A stretch of 64,000 bases of DNA from UBA10646 sp003456175 (GCA_031976225.1 DALYLQ010000005.1:1-64000), one strand, 5' to 3'. Shown: positions 17,911 to 26,397, counted from the stretch's first letter. Numbers and translations: made by a program. The notes: generated by a model not told the origin, from the letters alone.

Positions 17911-18198
17911 ATGCAATCGCAACACAACATTTCAAACGTTGACCCTGCGTGGGAGCTTGCAAAAAAGCGAGCCAGCTTTAAACGTGGTTTGGTAAGCTAC
18001 CTTGCGGTAAATGCTTTTCTGGTAGGTATCTGGTTCTACACTACTTCTTTTACCGGAAGAGATGTACACTTCTGGCCCATTTGGCCCATGTTAGGGTGGG
18101 GCTTGGGTTTGGTTTTCAATTATCTCGCAGCTTATCAAAACAATAATTGGTTTTCGGTAGAAAAAGAATATGAAAAACTAAAGCAACAACAACCTTAA
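17911..18198 (+). CDS. 2TM domain-containing membrane protein
   Basis: A 95-residue protein of the 2TM-domain family: a short N-terminal helix (DPAWELAKKRASFKRGL), two TM helices (~32-50 and ~62-80) separated by a Trp/Pro-rich turn (FWPIWPMLGWGLG), and a basic/acidic tail helix (EKEYEKLKQQQ). In Bacteroidota such proteins often sit next to sensor or transport genes and some are fused to histidine kinases. Here it follows the TonB receptor by 22 bp and precedes a TPR-like exported protein by about 50 bp, likely as one operon. Function is unknown. A mini-hairpin copy (18000-18013) lies in the first TM-coding region. Confidence 0.85.
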   Translation: MQSQHNISNVDPAWELAKKRASFKRGLVSYLAVNAFLVGIWFYTTSFTGRDVHFWPIWPMLGWGLGLVFNYLAAYQNNNWFSVEKEYEKLKQQQP

Positions 18199-18249
18199 TA
18201 CAACGCGTTACAACCCTAAACCTTTTCTTAAATATTTAAAAATAATACA

Positions 18250-18885
18250 ATGAAAAAACTACTCGTATTTGCAGTATTCGTAGTAAGTATCGTAACTACT
18301 ACCAATGCACAAAGTGAAAAGTATTACAGTGTTATGGGCAGCACTTTGCAACAAATGGGTGATGCAAAAACTGCTGAATCTTGGCTTGAACTTGCTAGTA
18401 AGTTTGAACGAATTGCCGAAGCAGAAAAAACACAATGGTTACCATATTATTATGCAGCATTGTGCCAAGCCTACGCTGGTTTTAGCAGTACTAAAATTGA
18501 TAAAGATGCAGTAGGTAATAAAGCTCGTGAACTTTGCGATAAGGCTGCTGCACTCGATAATAATAGCGAATTGTATGTGGTACGCTATATGGCCGCTACC
18601 ATTCAAATGATGGTAGATCCTATGAATCGTTGGCAACAGTACGGGCAAATGGCACAAACAGCATTAGATGAGGGTTTTAAACTCGATAAAAACAATCCGC
18701 GTTTGTATTACATGCAAGGCCAAAGCATGTTTAATACACCACCAGCATTTGGTGGTGGTAAAGACAAAGCCAAGCCTATGTTTCAGAAAGCGGTTGATTT
18801 GTATAAATCGCAACCCAAAACTAACCCACTAATGCCTAGTTGGGGCGAAACACAAGCTGCAGATATGTTAGCCAAGTGTGGTTAA
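18250..18885 (+). CDS. Exported TPR-like protein of unknown function
   Basis: A 211-residue protein with a clean signal peptide (MKKLLVFAVFVVSIVTTTNAQ). The mature part is helical and resembles degenerate tetratricopeptide repeats: WLELASKFERIAEAEKTQWLPYYYAALC, ARELCDKAAALDNNSELYVVRYMAAT, ALDEGFKLDKNNPRLYYMQGQ, then KPMFQKAVDLYKS near the end. It probably works in the periplasm as a scaffold; the partner may be the TonB receptor or the 2TM protein encoded just upstream. Similar proteins are found near TonB receptors in this phylum as far as I recall. A long palindromic hairpin follows at 18894. Confidence 0.75.
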   Translation: MKKLLVFAVFVVSIVTTTNAQSEKYYSVMGSTLQQMGDAKTAESWLELASKFERIAEAEKTQWLPYYYAALCQAYAGFSSTKIDKDAVGNKARELCDKAAALDNNSELYVVRYMAATIQMMVDPMNRWQQYGQMAQTALDEGFKLDKNNPRLYYMQGQSMFNTPPAFGGGKDKAKPMFQKAVDLYKSQPKTNPLMPSWGETQAADMLAKCG

Positions 18886-18893
18886 ATATGGTT

Positions 18894-18930
18894 GTATTTA
18901 TGGGGCGGCCTTTGGCCGCCCCATAAATAC
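18894..18930. terminator. Long GGGGCGGCC hairpin, probable bidirectional terminator
   Basis: Perfect 17-bp inverted repeat with arms GTATTTATGGGGCGGCC and its complement, separated by TTT. It lies 8 bp after the TPR-like gene's stop. There is no T-run beyond the A/T-rich stem base. The core recurs at 37705-37741 and, degenerate, at 54010-54030. Confidence 0.75.
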
Positions 18931-18985
18931 ATAACTGTGTATAAATGCTTTTTAAACACTACTGAATTAGCAACAAATTTGCACT

Positions 18986-19594
18986 ATGCAAAACGATAGT
19001 TTACAACCGCTACAAAGCTTGCAACTCATAGAAAGTATGATCAATAAAGCAAAGAATAATTTTGCTGATAATGGCTTTCTATACTTACTATGGGGCTACA
19101 CCATTTGTTTTTGTGCACTCTTTCATTACGCTTGTATTCAATGGCAGTTACACATTATCCCGCGTCCTGATATGATTTGGATGCTAACTTGGTTAGTCGG
19201 CATTTTTCAAGCCATATACTTACGTAAAAAAGATAAGCAACGAACTGCCAAAACCTACACAGAGGATATCATTAGTTATATATGGATCACCTTTGCAGTA
19301 TGTGCAGGCGTAGCAACATTTATAGTATTGAATGTGTTTAAACTTACCAATTGGATATTCATGTACCCCATTATATTAATGCTCTATGGGATGCCTACTT
19401 TTTTGAGTGGGGTTGTAATGCAATTCACGCCACTTAAAATTGGAGGTGTTGTATGTTGGTTGTTAGCTATCATTTGCACTTTTACACTTAACGTTAATGC
19501 GTTGTTATTAGTAGCTGTTGCCGTAATTGCGGCTTGGATTATTCCCGGATATTTACTTCAGAAAAAGTATAAGCAACACCACACTACATCATAA
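18986..19594 (+). CDS. Membrane protein of unknown function (paralogue 1)
   Basis: A 202-residue protein with a soluble N-terminal helix (LIESMINKAKNNFADNGFLYLLWGYTI) and five to six TM segments. Its start and general design match the next gene: both open with an LI(E/T)xMIxKAK helix, then xxxNGxxxLLWG, and both end with a WxIPGxxLxKKYK tail. They are therefore tandem paralogues. No enzymatic motif is visible. The pair is followed by a small winged-helix regulator that overlaps the second paralogue, which suggests a self-regulated membrane module. A sequence ACAAATTTGC just upstream of the ATG may be a -7 box. I do not recognise a named family. Confidence 0.7.
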   Translation: MQNDSLQPLQSLQLIESMINKAKNNFADNGFLYLLWGYTICFCALFHYACIQWQLHIIPRPDMIWMLTWLVGIFQAIYLRKKDKQRTAKTYTEDIISYIWITFAVCAGVATFIVLNVFKLTNWIFMYPIILMLYGMPTFLSGVVMQFTPLKIGGVVCWLLAIICTFTLNVNALLLVAVAVIAAWIIPGYLLQKKYKQHHTTS

Positions 19595-19621
19595 TATTCG
19601 ATGCACTAAAGCACTTGATTT

Positions 19622-20314
19622 ATGGCCGAAAAACAATTATCGGAACAAGAAAGTCTACGGCTTATTACCGAGATGATTCAAAAAGCAAAAGCAGGCGTAC
19701 ACGAAAATGGTGTAGGTGCATTACTATGGGGTACAACTGTTGGTATCGCTGGCTTTCTAGGTTTTTGTAAGTATCAATTTAACATTGATTACGCATGGTT
19801 CGATCCTTGGTCGCTTTGTGCCCTAGCTTTAATACCTCAGGCATACTTAGTACATCAAGAGCGTAAGCAGCAACGTAAAGCAAAAAGTCATCAACAAGAT
19901 TTGTTGAACGCTGTATGGAGCATCTACGGCTTGAGTATTTTTTTAATGATTTTTTACTTTAATATCATACCGTCGGCAACTGCTGCCATCTTAAAAGCAA
20001 ATGGAGAAGAAATTGTTCGCAGAAATATTGCTACCGGAGCTATTGTTAGTACTTCACCGAATGTATTTAGCAGCCTTAGCTTACTGATGATTTTATATGC
20101 GATACCTACACTTATTACTGGAATAGGTATGAACATTAAATCGATGGTTGTAGGCGGTATCATTAATATCATACTCTTTTTCATCAGCTTGTATGTAACA
20201 ACGCAGTACGATAATTTATTAGCAGGTTTTGTAGGCATTTTCAACTGGTTTATTCCAGGTTTGATTTTGCGTAAGAAGTATTTAAAAGCACAGCAGCAAC
20301 AGCTTCATGTTTAA
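19622..20314 (+). CDS. Membrane protein of unknown function (paralogue 2)
   Basis: A 230-residue polytopic membrane protein, tandem paralogue of the preceding gene (LITEMIQKAKAGVHENGVGALLWG at the N-terminus, WFIPGLILRKKYLKAQ at the C-terminus). Five or six hydrophobic helices, with a short soluble loop (~120-145: LKANGEEIVRRNIATG). The N-terminal helix and basic loop KQQRKAKSHQQ are likely cytoplasmic. Its stop lies 8 bp inside the following regulator gene, so translation is probably coupled. It may be a sensor or transporter under that regulator's control; no substrate can be inferred. Confidence 0.7.
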   Translation: MAEKQLSEQESLRLITEMIQKAKAGVHENGVGALLWGTTVGIAGFLGFCKYQFNIDYAWFDPWSLCALALIPQAYLVHQERKQQRKAKSHQQDLLNAVWSIYGLSIFLMIFYFNIIPSATAAILKANGEEIVRRNIATGAIVSTSPNVFSSLSLLMILYAIPTLITGIGMNIKSMVVGGIINIILFFISLYVTTQYDNLLAGFVGIFNWFIPGLILRKKYLKAQQQQLHV

Positions 20315-20597
20315 AGAACTAGATCCCATATTACACTCGCAACTACGCTTGGCGGTAGTAAGCCTGCTCATTGGTGTGAAAGAAGCTGAATTCACTTTCA
20401 TCAAAGAAAAAACACAGGCAACAGCTGGCAATCTTAGCGTGCAAATTCAAAAGCTAAAAGAGGCTGGATATATTGATGTTGTTAAGCAGTTTAAAGACAA
20501 CTATCCGCAAACTATTTGTAAGATCACGCCCGAAGGTGTTACAGCTTTCGAAGCATATGTAGCAGCATTGCAAGAATATCTTACCCCCAATCAATAA
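20307..20597 (+). CDS. Small winged-helix transcriptional regulator
   Basis: A 96-residue protein consisting of one winged-helix domain: LHSQLRLAVVSLLIGVKEAEFTFIKEKTQATAGNLSVQIQKLKEAGYIDV, where TAGNLSVQIQKLKEAGYI is the recognition helix and wing start, followed by CKITPEGVTAFEAYV. This matches the MarR/ArsR-like single-domain regulators found in Bacteroidota and Firmicutes together with small membrane proteins. It overlaps the preceding membrane-protein gene by 8 bp. Autoregulation of the 18986-20597 unit is a reasonable inference. The gene ends 4 bp before a mini-hairpin copy and a strong terminator. Confidence 0.85.
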   Translation: MFKELDPILHSQLRLAVVSLLIGVKEAEFTFIKEKTQATAGNLSVQIQKLKEAGYIDVVKQFKDNYPQTICKITPEGVTAFEAYVAALQEYLTPNQ

Positions 20598-20600
20598 TAT

Positions 20601-20684
20601 ATTTACCGTAAGGTAGTATAATAAAAAAATCATCAATTGTTAATTGATGATTTTTTTATTATGCGTATATGCCTTGCGGCAAAT
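20601..20684. repeat. Mini-hairpin pair flanking a terminator
   Basis: ATTTACCGTAAGG at 20601 and its inverted variant CCTTGCGGCAAAT at 20672 lie symmetrically on either side of the perfect terminator stem at 20620-20660. The second copy shows both the GCAA loop and the compensated GCC/GGC stem. Confidence 0.7.
20620..20660. terminator. Bidirectional intrinsic terminator
   Basis: Perfect 19-bp stem (arms AATAAAAAAATCATCAATT and its complement) with loop GTT, A-rich on one side and T-rich on the other, so it works for both the regulator gene and the convergent DUF4293 gene. Confidence 0.9.
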
Positions 20685-20685
20685 A

Positions 20686-21111
20686 TTATCGCAATCTGTC
20701 AACACTTTTTACCAACTTTTCATCTTTGTAAATACTACGTGCTGCAAGTACCAACCATACCGGAATACCAATGGCAATGATGCTGGTTAAATCCATAGAT
20801 GCTTGGCCACGTTCAAATTTTTCAGTTTCAGAAAAGTAAAGAATAAGGTTGCAAGCAGCAACAATTGCGGTACTAACTGTTACCAACAATTGGCGACGGC
20901 GATCTTTGTACATAAAAATTGCCACCGCCGATGCCACTGCAACAGCTACGGTAAGTATTAGTAAGAAAATATTACCTGTTGCATTCAAAGTATAGTACTG
21001 GTTAGGTGTATTTAAACCTTTAACAATGCCACTATAAAACGAAAATTTTAAAGTGAGGCCGGCACTAATAGCCGCTAATAACAAGAATACAGATTGTATG
21101 CGTTGAATCAT
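20686..21111 (-). CDS. DUF4293 family membrane protein
   Basis: A 141-residue protein with four TM segments. It opens with MIQRIQSVFLLLAAISAGLT, the hallmark start of the DUF4293 family, which is restricted to Bacteroidota. The rest alternates hydrophobic helices with short loops (FYSGIVKGLNTPNQYYTLN, KDRRRQ, ETEKFERGQASMD). Function is unknown; in other genomes it tends to lie next to housekeeping genes. Here it is 33 bp downstream of glyA and likely in the same transcript. A mini-hairpin copy at 20672 lies at its 3' end. Confidence 0.85.
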   Translation of the reverse strand: MIQRIQSVFLLLAAISAGLTLKFSFYSGIVKGLNTPNQYYTLNATGNIFLLILTVAVAVASAVAIFMYKDRRRQLLVTVSTAIVAACNLILYFSETEKFERGQASMDLTSIIAIGIPVWLVLAARSIYKDEKLVKSVDRLR

Positions 21112-21143
21112 TTGCTAAGCTTGGTTCTATTCTAAATTAATCA

Positions 21144-22430
21144 TTACAACTCAGGATACAAAGGAAACTGAGCCATGTAAGCATTTACATCTTTACGTAA
21201 GTTGGCAAGTAAGGTTTCGTTATCGGGGTTGGTTAATGCCGTATCAATGGTATCTACTACAAATTGCATATCTTTTTCTTGCATACCTCTCGTAGTAATG
21301 GCAGCAACACCAAAGCGAATACCGCTAGTTACAAAAGCACTTTTGTCATCAAACGGTACCATGTTTTTGTTGGCGGTAACATCTACCAAGCCAAGTACGT
21401 TCTCTGCTTTTTTGCCAGAAATATTTTTATTACGTAAGTCAATTAGCATTAAATGGTTATCGGTACCGCCACTAATAATATTGTATTCTTTTGCAACAAA
21501 TGCAGCAGCCATAGCTTGTGCATTTTGCTGTACCTGTTGTTGATATACTAAGAAATCGTTGGTTAAAATTTCTCCGAAGGCAACAGCCTTACCTGCAATA
21601 ACATGCTCTAGCGGCCCGCCTTGTGTACCGGGGAACACAGCCATATCAAGTAAGTTACTCATTGGCTTAATATTACCCTTAGGATCTTTTTGTCCGAACG
21701 GATTATCAAAATCGGTCTTCATCATAATTACACCACCACGAGGGCCACGCAGTGTTTTGTGGGTAGTGCTCGTTACNNNNNNNNNNAAATGGCAGTGCTC
21801 AAAAGGACTGTTTAATAAACCCTTCGCAATAAGACCAGCCGGGTGTGCAATATCGGCCAATACAAAGGCACCTACTTCGTTGGCAACGGCTCTAATACGA
21901 GCATAATCCCAATCTCTGCTATAGGCCGATGCACCGCATATAATAAGCTTTGGCTTTACGGCACGGGCTTTCGCTTCAAGCATTTCGTAGTCTACCAAGC
22001 CTGTTTCCTTCACTACGCCATAAAAGTGTGGATCATACAACTTACCACTGAAGTTAACAGCACTACCGTGCGTTAAGTGGCCGCCCATGCTCAAATCGAG
22101 CCCTAAAATGGCGTCGCCTGGTTTTAGAATTGCAAGCATTACAGCCGCATTGGCTTGTGCACCACTATGCGGTTGTACGTTAGCGTAATCAATATTAAAA
22201 ATTGCCTTTAGGCGGTCAATCGCAAGTTGTTCTACTTGGTCTACCACTTCGCAACCACCATAATAACGGCGGCCAGGGTAACCTTCTGCGTATTTATTGG
22301 TAAGCACACTACCCATGGCTTGCATTACCTGCAAGCTGGTGAAGTTCTCACTCGCAATTAATTCAATACCATGGCGTTGGCGAGCAAGCTCAGCACCAAT
22401 TAGGTCGAAAATAGCCGTATCTCTTTGCAT
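21144..22430 (-). CDS. glyA: Serine hydroxymethyltransferase (contains an assembly gap)
   Basis: Starting from the ATG at 22430 (MQRDTAIFDLIGAEL), which fits the family better than the upstream ATG at 22493, the protein is ~428 residues. SHMT landmarks are HGIELIASENF, GYPGRRYYGG, the PLP-lysine loop VTSTTHKTLRGPRGG and FPGTQGGPLEHVIAGKAVA. It makes glycine and 5,10-methylene-tetrahydrofolate from serine. Ten Ns (21777-21786) interrupt the codons right before VTSTTHK. By comparison with other SHMTs (HCH, one residue, then VT) only about one base is really missing, so the gap is a placeholder and the gene is probably intact. The promoter must be within 22431-22548. Confidence 0.96.
   Translation of the reverse strand: MQRDTAIFDLIGAELARQRHGIELIASENFTSLQVMQAMGSVLTNKYAEGYPGRRYYGGCEVVDQVEQLAIDRLKAIFNIDYANVQPHSGAQANAAVMLAILKPGDAILGLDLSMGGHLTHGSAVNFSGKLYDPHFYGVVKETGLVDYEMLEAKARAVKPKLIICGASAYSRDWDYARIRAVANEVGAFVLADIAHPAGLIAKGLLNSPFEHCHXXXXVTSTTHKTLRGPRGGVIMMKTDFDNPFGQKDPKGNIKPMSNLLDMAVFPGTQGGPLEHVIAGKAVAFGEILTNDFLVYQQQVQQNAQAMAAAFVAKEYNIISGGTDNHLMLIDLRNKNISGKKAENVLGLVDVTANKNMVPFDDKSAFVTSGIRFGVAAITTRGMQEKDMQFVVDTIDTALTNPDNETLLANLRKDVNAYMAQFPLYPEL
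21777..21786. other. Assembly gap (10 N)
   Basis: Ten Ns within glyA, next to the PLP-lysine motif. The expected family spacing leaves room for about one base, so the run length is arbitrary. Confidence 0.98.
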
Positions 22431-22519
22431 GTGCTTTTGAATTTGTGGCGCAAAAATAAGGTTTGCACTGCTAGTAGCTAGCAGTCTGTTCAACAGTTGC
22501 TTCCAATTGTTCGTTTTTA

Positions 22520-22562
22520 CTTACGTAAATGATAGCTTTGTATTCACCCATTTACCGTAAGG
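22520..22562. repeat. Inverted pair of mini-hairpin elements between glyA start and uvrA end
   Basis: CTTACGTAAATG (22520-22531) faces CATTTACCGTAAGG (22549-22562) with 17 bases between; the arms can pair over about 12 bp with one bulge. The hairpin is 5 bp past the uvrA stop, where it could act as a terminator. Confidence 0.65.
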
Positions 22563-22567
22563 TATGG

Positions 22568-25480
22568 TTATACCTCTAAGAATTTGCCGGTGTAGCTTGT
22601 TTTCACTTTAGAAAGGCCTTTCGGTACACCTGCATACACCAAATTACCGCCAGCATCGCCGGCTTCGGGGCCAAGATCTATTACCCAATCGGCACACTTA
22701 ATAACATCGGTATTATGTTCAATAACAATGAGGCTGTGACCTTGCATTACCAGTGCGTTGAAGCTGCTTAATAGTTTGGTAATATCATGAAAGTGCAGGC
22801 CTGTGGTAGGTTCATCGAAAATGAACAAAATATGACCAGCATTTTTGCCCTTGCCTAAAAAGCTGGCAAGCTTAATGCGTTGCGCTTCGCCACCGCTAAG
22901 AGTATCGCTGCTTTGGCCTAGTTTAATGTAACCAAGCCCCACATCGGCTAAGGGTTGTAAGGCTTTAGCAATAGCAGCCCCTTCGGGTTGTTGTTTCTTT
23001 TTGCCGATGGTGGCTTCGGCTAAGTCGGTGCTAAAAAATTCGATAGCTTCATCAACACTCATGTTCAGCACATCGTATACGTTTTTGCCTTTGTATTGTA
23101 CCTCTAGCACTTCTTCTTTAAAACGCTTGCCGTTACATACTTCGCAGGTGAGGTGTACATCGGCCAAAAATTGCATTTCTACTACTTGTTCGCCTTCGCC
23201 TTTGCAAGCATCGCAGCGGCCACCATCTACATTGAATGAAAAGTGTTTGGGTTGAAAGCCTCGCATTTTCGCCAATGGCAAATCGGCATATAAATCGCGT
23301 ACTGCATCCCAAGCTTTAATGTACGTAACGGGGTTGCTACGACTGCTTTTACCAATCGGATTTTGATCTATTAGCTCAATATGATCAATGCTATTTACAT
23401 TTCCCGTAAGGGCTTTATGGGCGCCTACTTTTTCGGTTGGTAGGCCTTTGTGTTTTAGTAAGGCAGGATACAAAATTTGTTTTACCAAAGTAGTTTTTCC
23501 GCTACCACTAACGCCGCTTACAACGCAGAAAACATGCAACGGAAAATCTACCGTTATGTTCTTAAGATTGTTTTGTCGGGCTCCTTCTATGGTGATTGTA
23601 TCTTGTATGTTGCGTGGCTTGCCTTGCGGTAAAATTTGTAACGCTTTGCTTAAATACTTACCTGTTAAGCTATCTTTATTTGCAATGATAGCATCGTAAT
23701 TGCCTTGTGCTACCAAGCTGCCACCAAGATGGCTTGCTAAAGGCCCCATATCAATAATATGGTCGGCCTTACGCATCATCATTTCATCGTGTTCTACTAC
23801 TACCACGGTGTTACCGAGGTCGCGTAGTTGTTGTAATACGCCAATCAATTTTTCGGTATCGCGGCTGTGTAGGCCAATACTTGGCTCATCGAGTATATAC
23901 AAGCTGTTGGTAAGGTTGCTACCAAGGCTTCGGGTAAGTTGTATGCGCTGACTTTCGCCGCCGCTTAAACTATTGGCAAGGCGGTTTAAGGTGAGATAGC
24001 CCAACCCAACATCAATTAAGGTTTGTAAGCGTTGATGTATTTCTAACAAAATACGTTTGGCAATATGTTGTTGATGTTCGGTAAGTTCGAGGGTGTTGAA
24101 CCATGCTTTTAAATCTTGCACTGGCATGTTGCAGAGGTCGCCAATATGCTTATCGCCTACTTTCACATACAGGGCTTCTTTACGCAAGCGGTGACCATTA
24201 CAATCGGGGCAGGTGGTGCGGCCTCTGTAGCGGCTCAGCAGTACCCTGTATTGTACTTTGTATAAATTACTTTCTACCTCTTTAAAAAATGCATGAATGC
24301 CAAGTGTATGGCCGTGGCCTTGCCACAATTGTTGGTATTGCGATGGTGTTAAATCGGCAATGGGCCGGTGTATAGGAAAGCCAAAACTTTTGGCACCTGC
24401 TACAAATTGGTCGCGCCACCAACCTAGTTTTTCGCCTTTCCATGGTGCTACGGCATAGTCGTACACGCTTAGGGTGGTATTGGGTATTACCAAATTTTCA
24501 TCGATACCCAATACTTGTCCGAAGCCCTCGCAAGTAGGGCAAGCACCATAAGGGTTATTGAACGAAAATAAATTGGGTACAGGTTCTTCGAACTGCATAC
24601 CATCGAGTTCGAAGCGGTTATTAAAATGTAATAAGTTGGTATCGTTCACCCATAAATACACTTCGCCTTCGCCTTCATAAAAGGCGGTGTTAATACTATC
24701 TGTTAAGCGGTGTACATCGTCTTCTTCCATAGGTTTGGTTACCAACCTATCTACCAATACAAAAAGGCTGGCATCGGTAGCGGCTTTTTTGCTTTTACCG
24801 TAAGGTATGCCTATGGTTGTTGCAATATGGGCAGCATCGGGCAGTTCGAGTAACTCATCAATATTATGTGTATGTAGTTGTTGGTTGCTTAAAACAGCAA
24901 CACGGCTAAATCCTTTTTGGAGTTGAATGTTTAGTTCTTCTTTTAAATCTCGCTTGCCATTGGCGGGCATGGTGCTAAGTATATACAAACGTTGCCCTTG
25001 CGGTAAATGCAAAATTGCTTGCACTACATCTGTTACATCGTCTTTTTTTACAACTTTACCGCTGATAGGGCTGTAGGTAATACCTGCTCTGGCATACAAC
25101 AATCGTAGGTAATCGTAAATCTCCGTCATACTGCCAACCGTGCTGCGAGGGGTACGTGTTACTACTTTTTGTTCGATAGCAATGGCAGGGCATAAACCTT
25201 TGATATAATCAACATCGGGCTTGGCCATGCGGCTCATAAACTGCCTTGCATAGGCACTTAAACTTTCGGCATAGCGGCGCTGGCCTTCTGCAAAAAGCGT
25301 ATCTATGGTAAGGCTGCTTTTGCCGCTGCCCGATACGCCGGTAACAACTATGAACTTGTTGCGAGGAAAGCTAACCGTAACATTTTTGAGGTTGTGCGTA
25401 CGGGCTCCGTGTATAACAATATCGTTCTGCGAGGTAATGGCTGGGGTAATAGCGGCTTTTTTAGGCACTGTTTGTTGCAT
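22568..25480 (-). CDS. uvrA: Excinuclease ABC subunit A (UvrA family)
   Basis: With the start at ATG 25480 (MQQTVPKKAA) the protein has 970 residues, normal for UvrA; the frame stays open upstream to 25534. Two ABC modules are visible: Walker A GVSGSGKSSL and GVSGSGKTTL, signatures LSGGESQRIQL and LSGGEAQRIKLA. The zinc modules are CPDCNGHRL and CDACKGEGEQ...CEVCNGKRF. UvrA scans DNA for bulky lesions and loads UvrB. Bacteroidota often carry two uvrA genes and this one (VKKDDVTDVV insertion, long linker) could be either paralogue. Four mini-hairpin copies (23398, 23622, 24793, 24996) lie within it. A -7 box lies immediately before the ATG, suggesting a leaderless mRNA. Confidence 0.93.
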   Translation of the reverse strand: MQQTVPKKAAITPAITSQNDIVIHGARTHNLKNVTVSFPRNKFIVVTGVSGSGKSSLTIDTLFAEGQRRYAESLSAYARQFMSRMAKPDVDYIKGLCPAIAIEQKVVTRTPRSTVGSMTEIYDYLRLLYARAGITYSPISGKVVKKDDVTDVVQAILHLPQGQRLYILSTMPANGKRDLKEELNIQLQKGFSRVAVLSNQQLHTHNIDELLELPDAAHIATTIGIPYGKSKKAATDASLFVLVDRLVTKPMEEDDVHRLTDSINTAFYEGEGEVYLWVNDTNLLHFNNRFELDGMQFEEPVPNLFSFNNPYGACPTCEGFGQVLGIDENLVIPNTTLSVYDYAVAPWKGEKLGWWRDQFVAGAKSFGFPIHRPIADLTPSQYQQLWQGHGHTLGIHAFFKEVESNLYKVQYRVLLSRYRGRTTCPDCNGHRLRKEALYVKVGDKHIGDLCNMPVQDLKAWFNTLELTEHQQHIAKRILLEIHQRLQTLIDVGLGYLTLNRLANSLSGGESQRIQLTRSLGSNLTNSLYILDEPSIGLHSRDTEKLIGVLQQLRDLGNTVVVVEHDEMMMRKADHIIDMGPLASHLGGSLVAQGNYDAIIANKDSLTGKYLSKALQILPQGKPRNIQDTITIEGARQNNLKNITVDFPLHVFCVVSGVSGSGKTTLVKQILYPALLKHKGLPTEKVGAHKALTGNVNSIDHIELIDQNPIGKSSRSNPVTYIKAWDAVRDLYADLPLAKMRGFQPKHFSFNVDGGRCDACKGEGEQVVEMQFLADVHLTCEVCNGKRFKEEVLEVQYKGKNVYDVLNMSVDEAIEFFSTDLAEATIGKKKQQPEGAAIAKALQPLADVGLGYIKLGQSSDTLSGGEAQRIKLASFLGKGKNAGHILFIFDEPTTGLHFHDITKLLSSFNALVMQGHSLIVIEHNTDVIKCADWVIDLGPEAGDAGGNLVYAGVPKGLSKVKTSYTGKFLEV

Positions 25481-25486
25481 TAAGTG

Positions 25487-25495
25487 GCAAATGTA
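25487..25495 (-). promoter_or_regulatory. Putative uvrA promoter (-7 element)
   Basis: On the minus strand TACATTTGC fits TAnnTTTG exactly. Its 3' end is only 6 bases from the proposed uvrA ATG (25480), so the transcript would begin at or next to the start codon. Confidence 0.55.
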
Positions 25496-25777
25496 CAATT
25501 GCACTATAACACTACAGATGCAGCAGTAGTTCACCTTACGGTAAATGGGTAAGATTTTTGCTAGTACTTATTGTTGTAATGCTTGCTACGCTGCATGTGG
25601 TTTGTGTTTTTGCTTTTTTTTCACAATTAATTGATGATGTAGGATGTTTTTTTACAAAACAACCTCCTATATTCACACTATAACATTGGAACCGCCTATA
25701 GCCCTAATTGTACGCTACTGATTACTACTCGTTTATTTACCGCAAGGTGTACCAAACACTTGCACAAAACTGTAGCT

Positions 25778-26359
25778 ATGCATAGGTTCAACCAAATGAC
25801 TGACACTCAACTTGTATCTGCTTTTCAGAAAGGTAATTTAGATGCACTTGAAACGCTTGTTGAAAGACATAAAGACAAGCTGTACACCACTATTTATTTT
25901 CTGGTAAAAGACAAATACCTCGCTGAAGATTTGTTTCAAGAAGTTTTTATTAAAGTAATTGATACGCTACAAAAAAAGCAGTATAACGATGAGGGTAAGT
26001 TTTTGCCTTGGTTGTTACGTATTGCCCACAACTTATGTATTGATTATTTCAGAAAAGTGCAGCGTAAGCCTACGATTATTAACAGCGATAATCAAGATGT
26101 TTTTGAATGGTTGGGTGGCGAAGCGCCGAGTAAAGAGCAACAAATGATACAACAAGAGTGGTACCATCAAGTAGAACACTTACTACAACGCCTACCTGCC
26201 GAGCAACGTGAGGTAATTGTACTACGCCACTACGGCGATATGAGTTTTAAAGAAATTGCACAGGTTACTAACTGTAGCATTAATACGGCTTTAGGGCGTA
26301 TGCGTTATGGCCTGATTAACTTACGCAAAATGATGGATGAGCATAAAATAGCCGTTTAA
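25778..26359 (+). CDS. RNA polymerase sigma factor, ECF type
   Basis: An ECF sigma factor of about 190-199 residues. The start may be at 25760, 25778 (used here) or 25796 (MTDTQLVSAF). Region 2 is DKLYTTIYFLVKDKYLAEDLFQEVFIKVIDTL...FLPWLLRIAHNLCIDYFRK, and region 4 is LPAEQREVIVLRHYGDMSFKEIAQVTNCSINTALGRMRYGLINL. It directs core polymerase to an alternative promoter set. No anti-sigma gene adjoins it, unlike the FecI/FecR pairs typical for this phylum, so control is not obvious. Upstream are a mini-hairpin copy (25735-25747) and ~230 bp without a gene. Downstream is a structured, non-coding segment ending in a terminator (26398-26550). Confidence 0.9.
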   Translation: MHRFNQMTDTQLVSAFQKGNLDALETLVERHKDKLYTTIYFLVKDKYLAEDLFQEVFIKVIDTLQKKQYNDEGKFLPWLLRIAHNLCIDYFRKVQRKPTIINSDNQDVFEWLGGEAPSKEQQMIQQEWYHQVEHLLQRLPAEQREVIVLRHYGDMSFKEIAQVTNCSINTALGRMRYGLINLRKMMDEHKIAV

Positions 26360-26397
26360 GATTTTTTTAGCAATTAAGTATTGACTTTGTCAACTAA

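Noticed and set aside
21192..21435. TTTACGTAAG and TTACGTAAG within glyA as further mini-hairpin copies
   Set aside because: They lack the CATTT flank or a stem beyond two pairs and may be chance matches.
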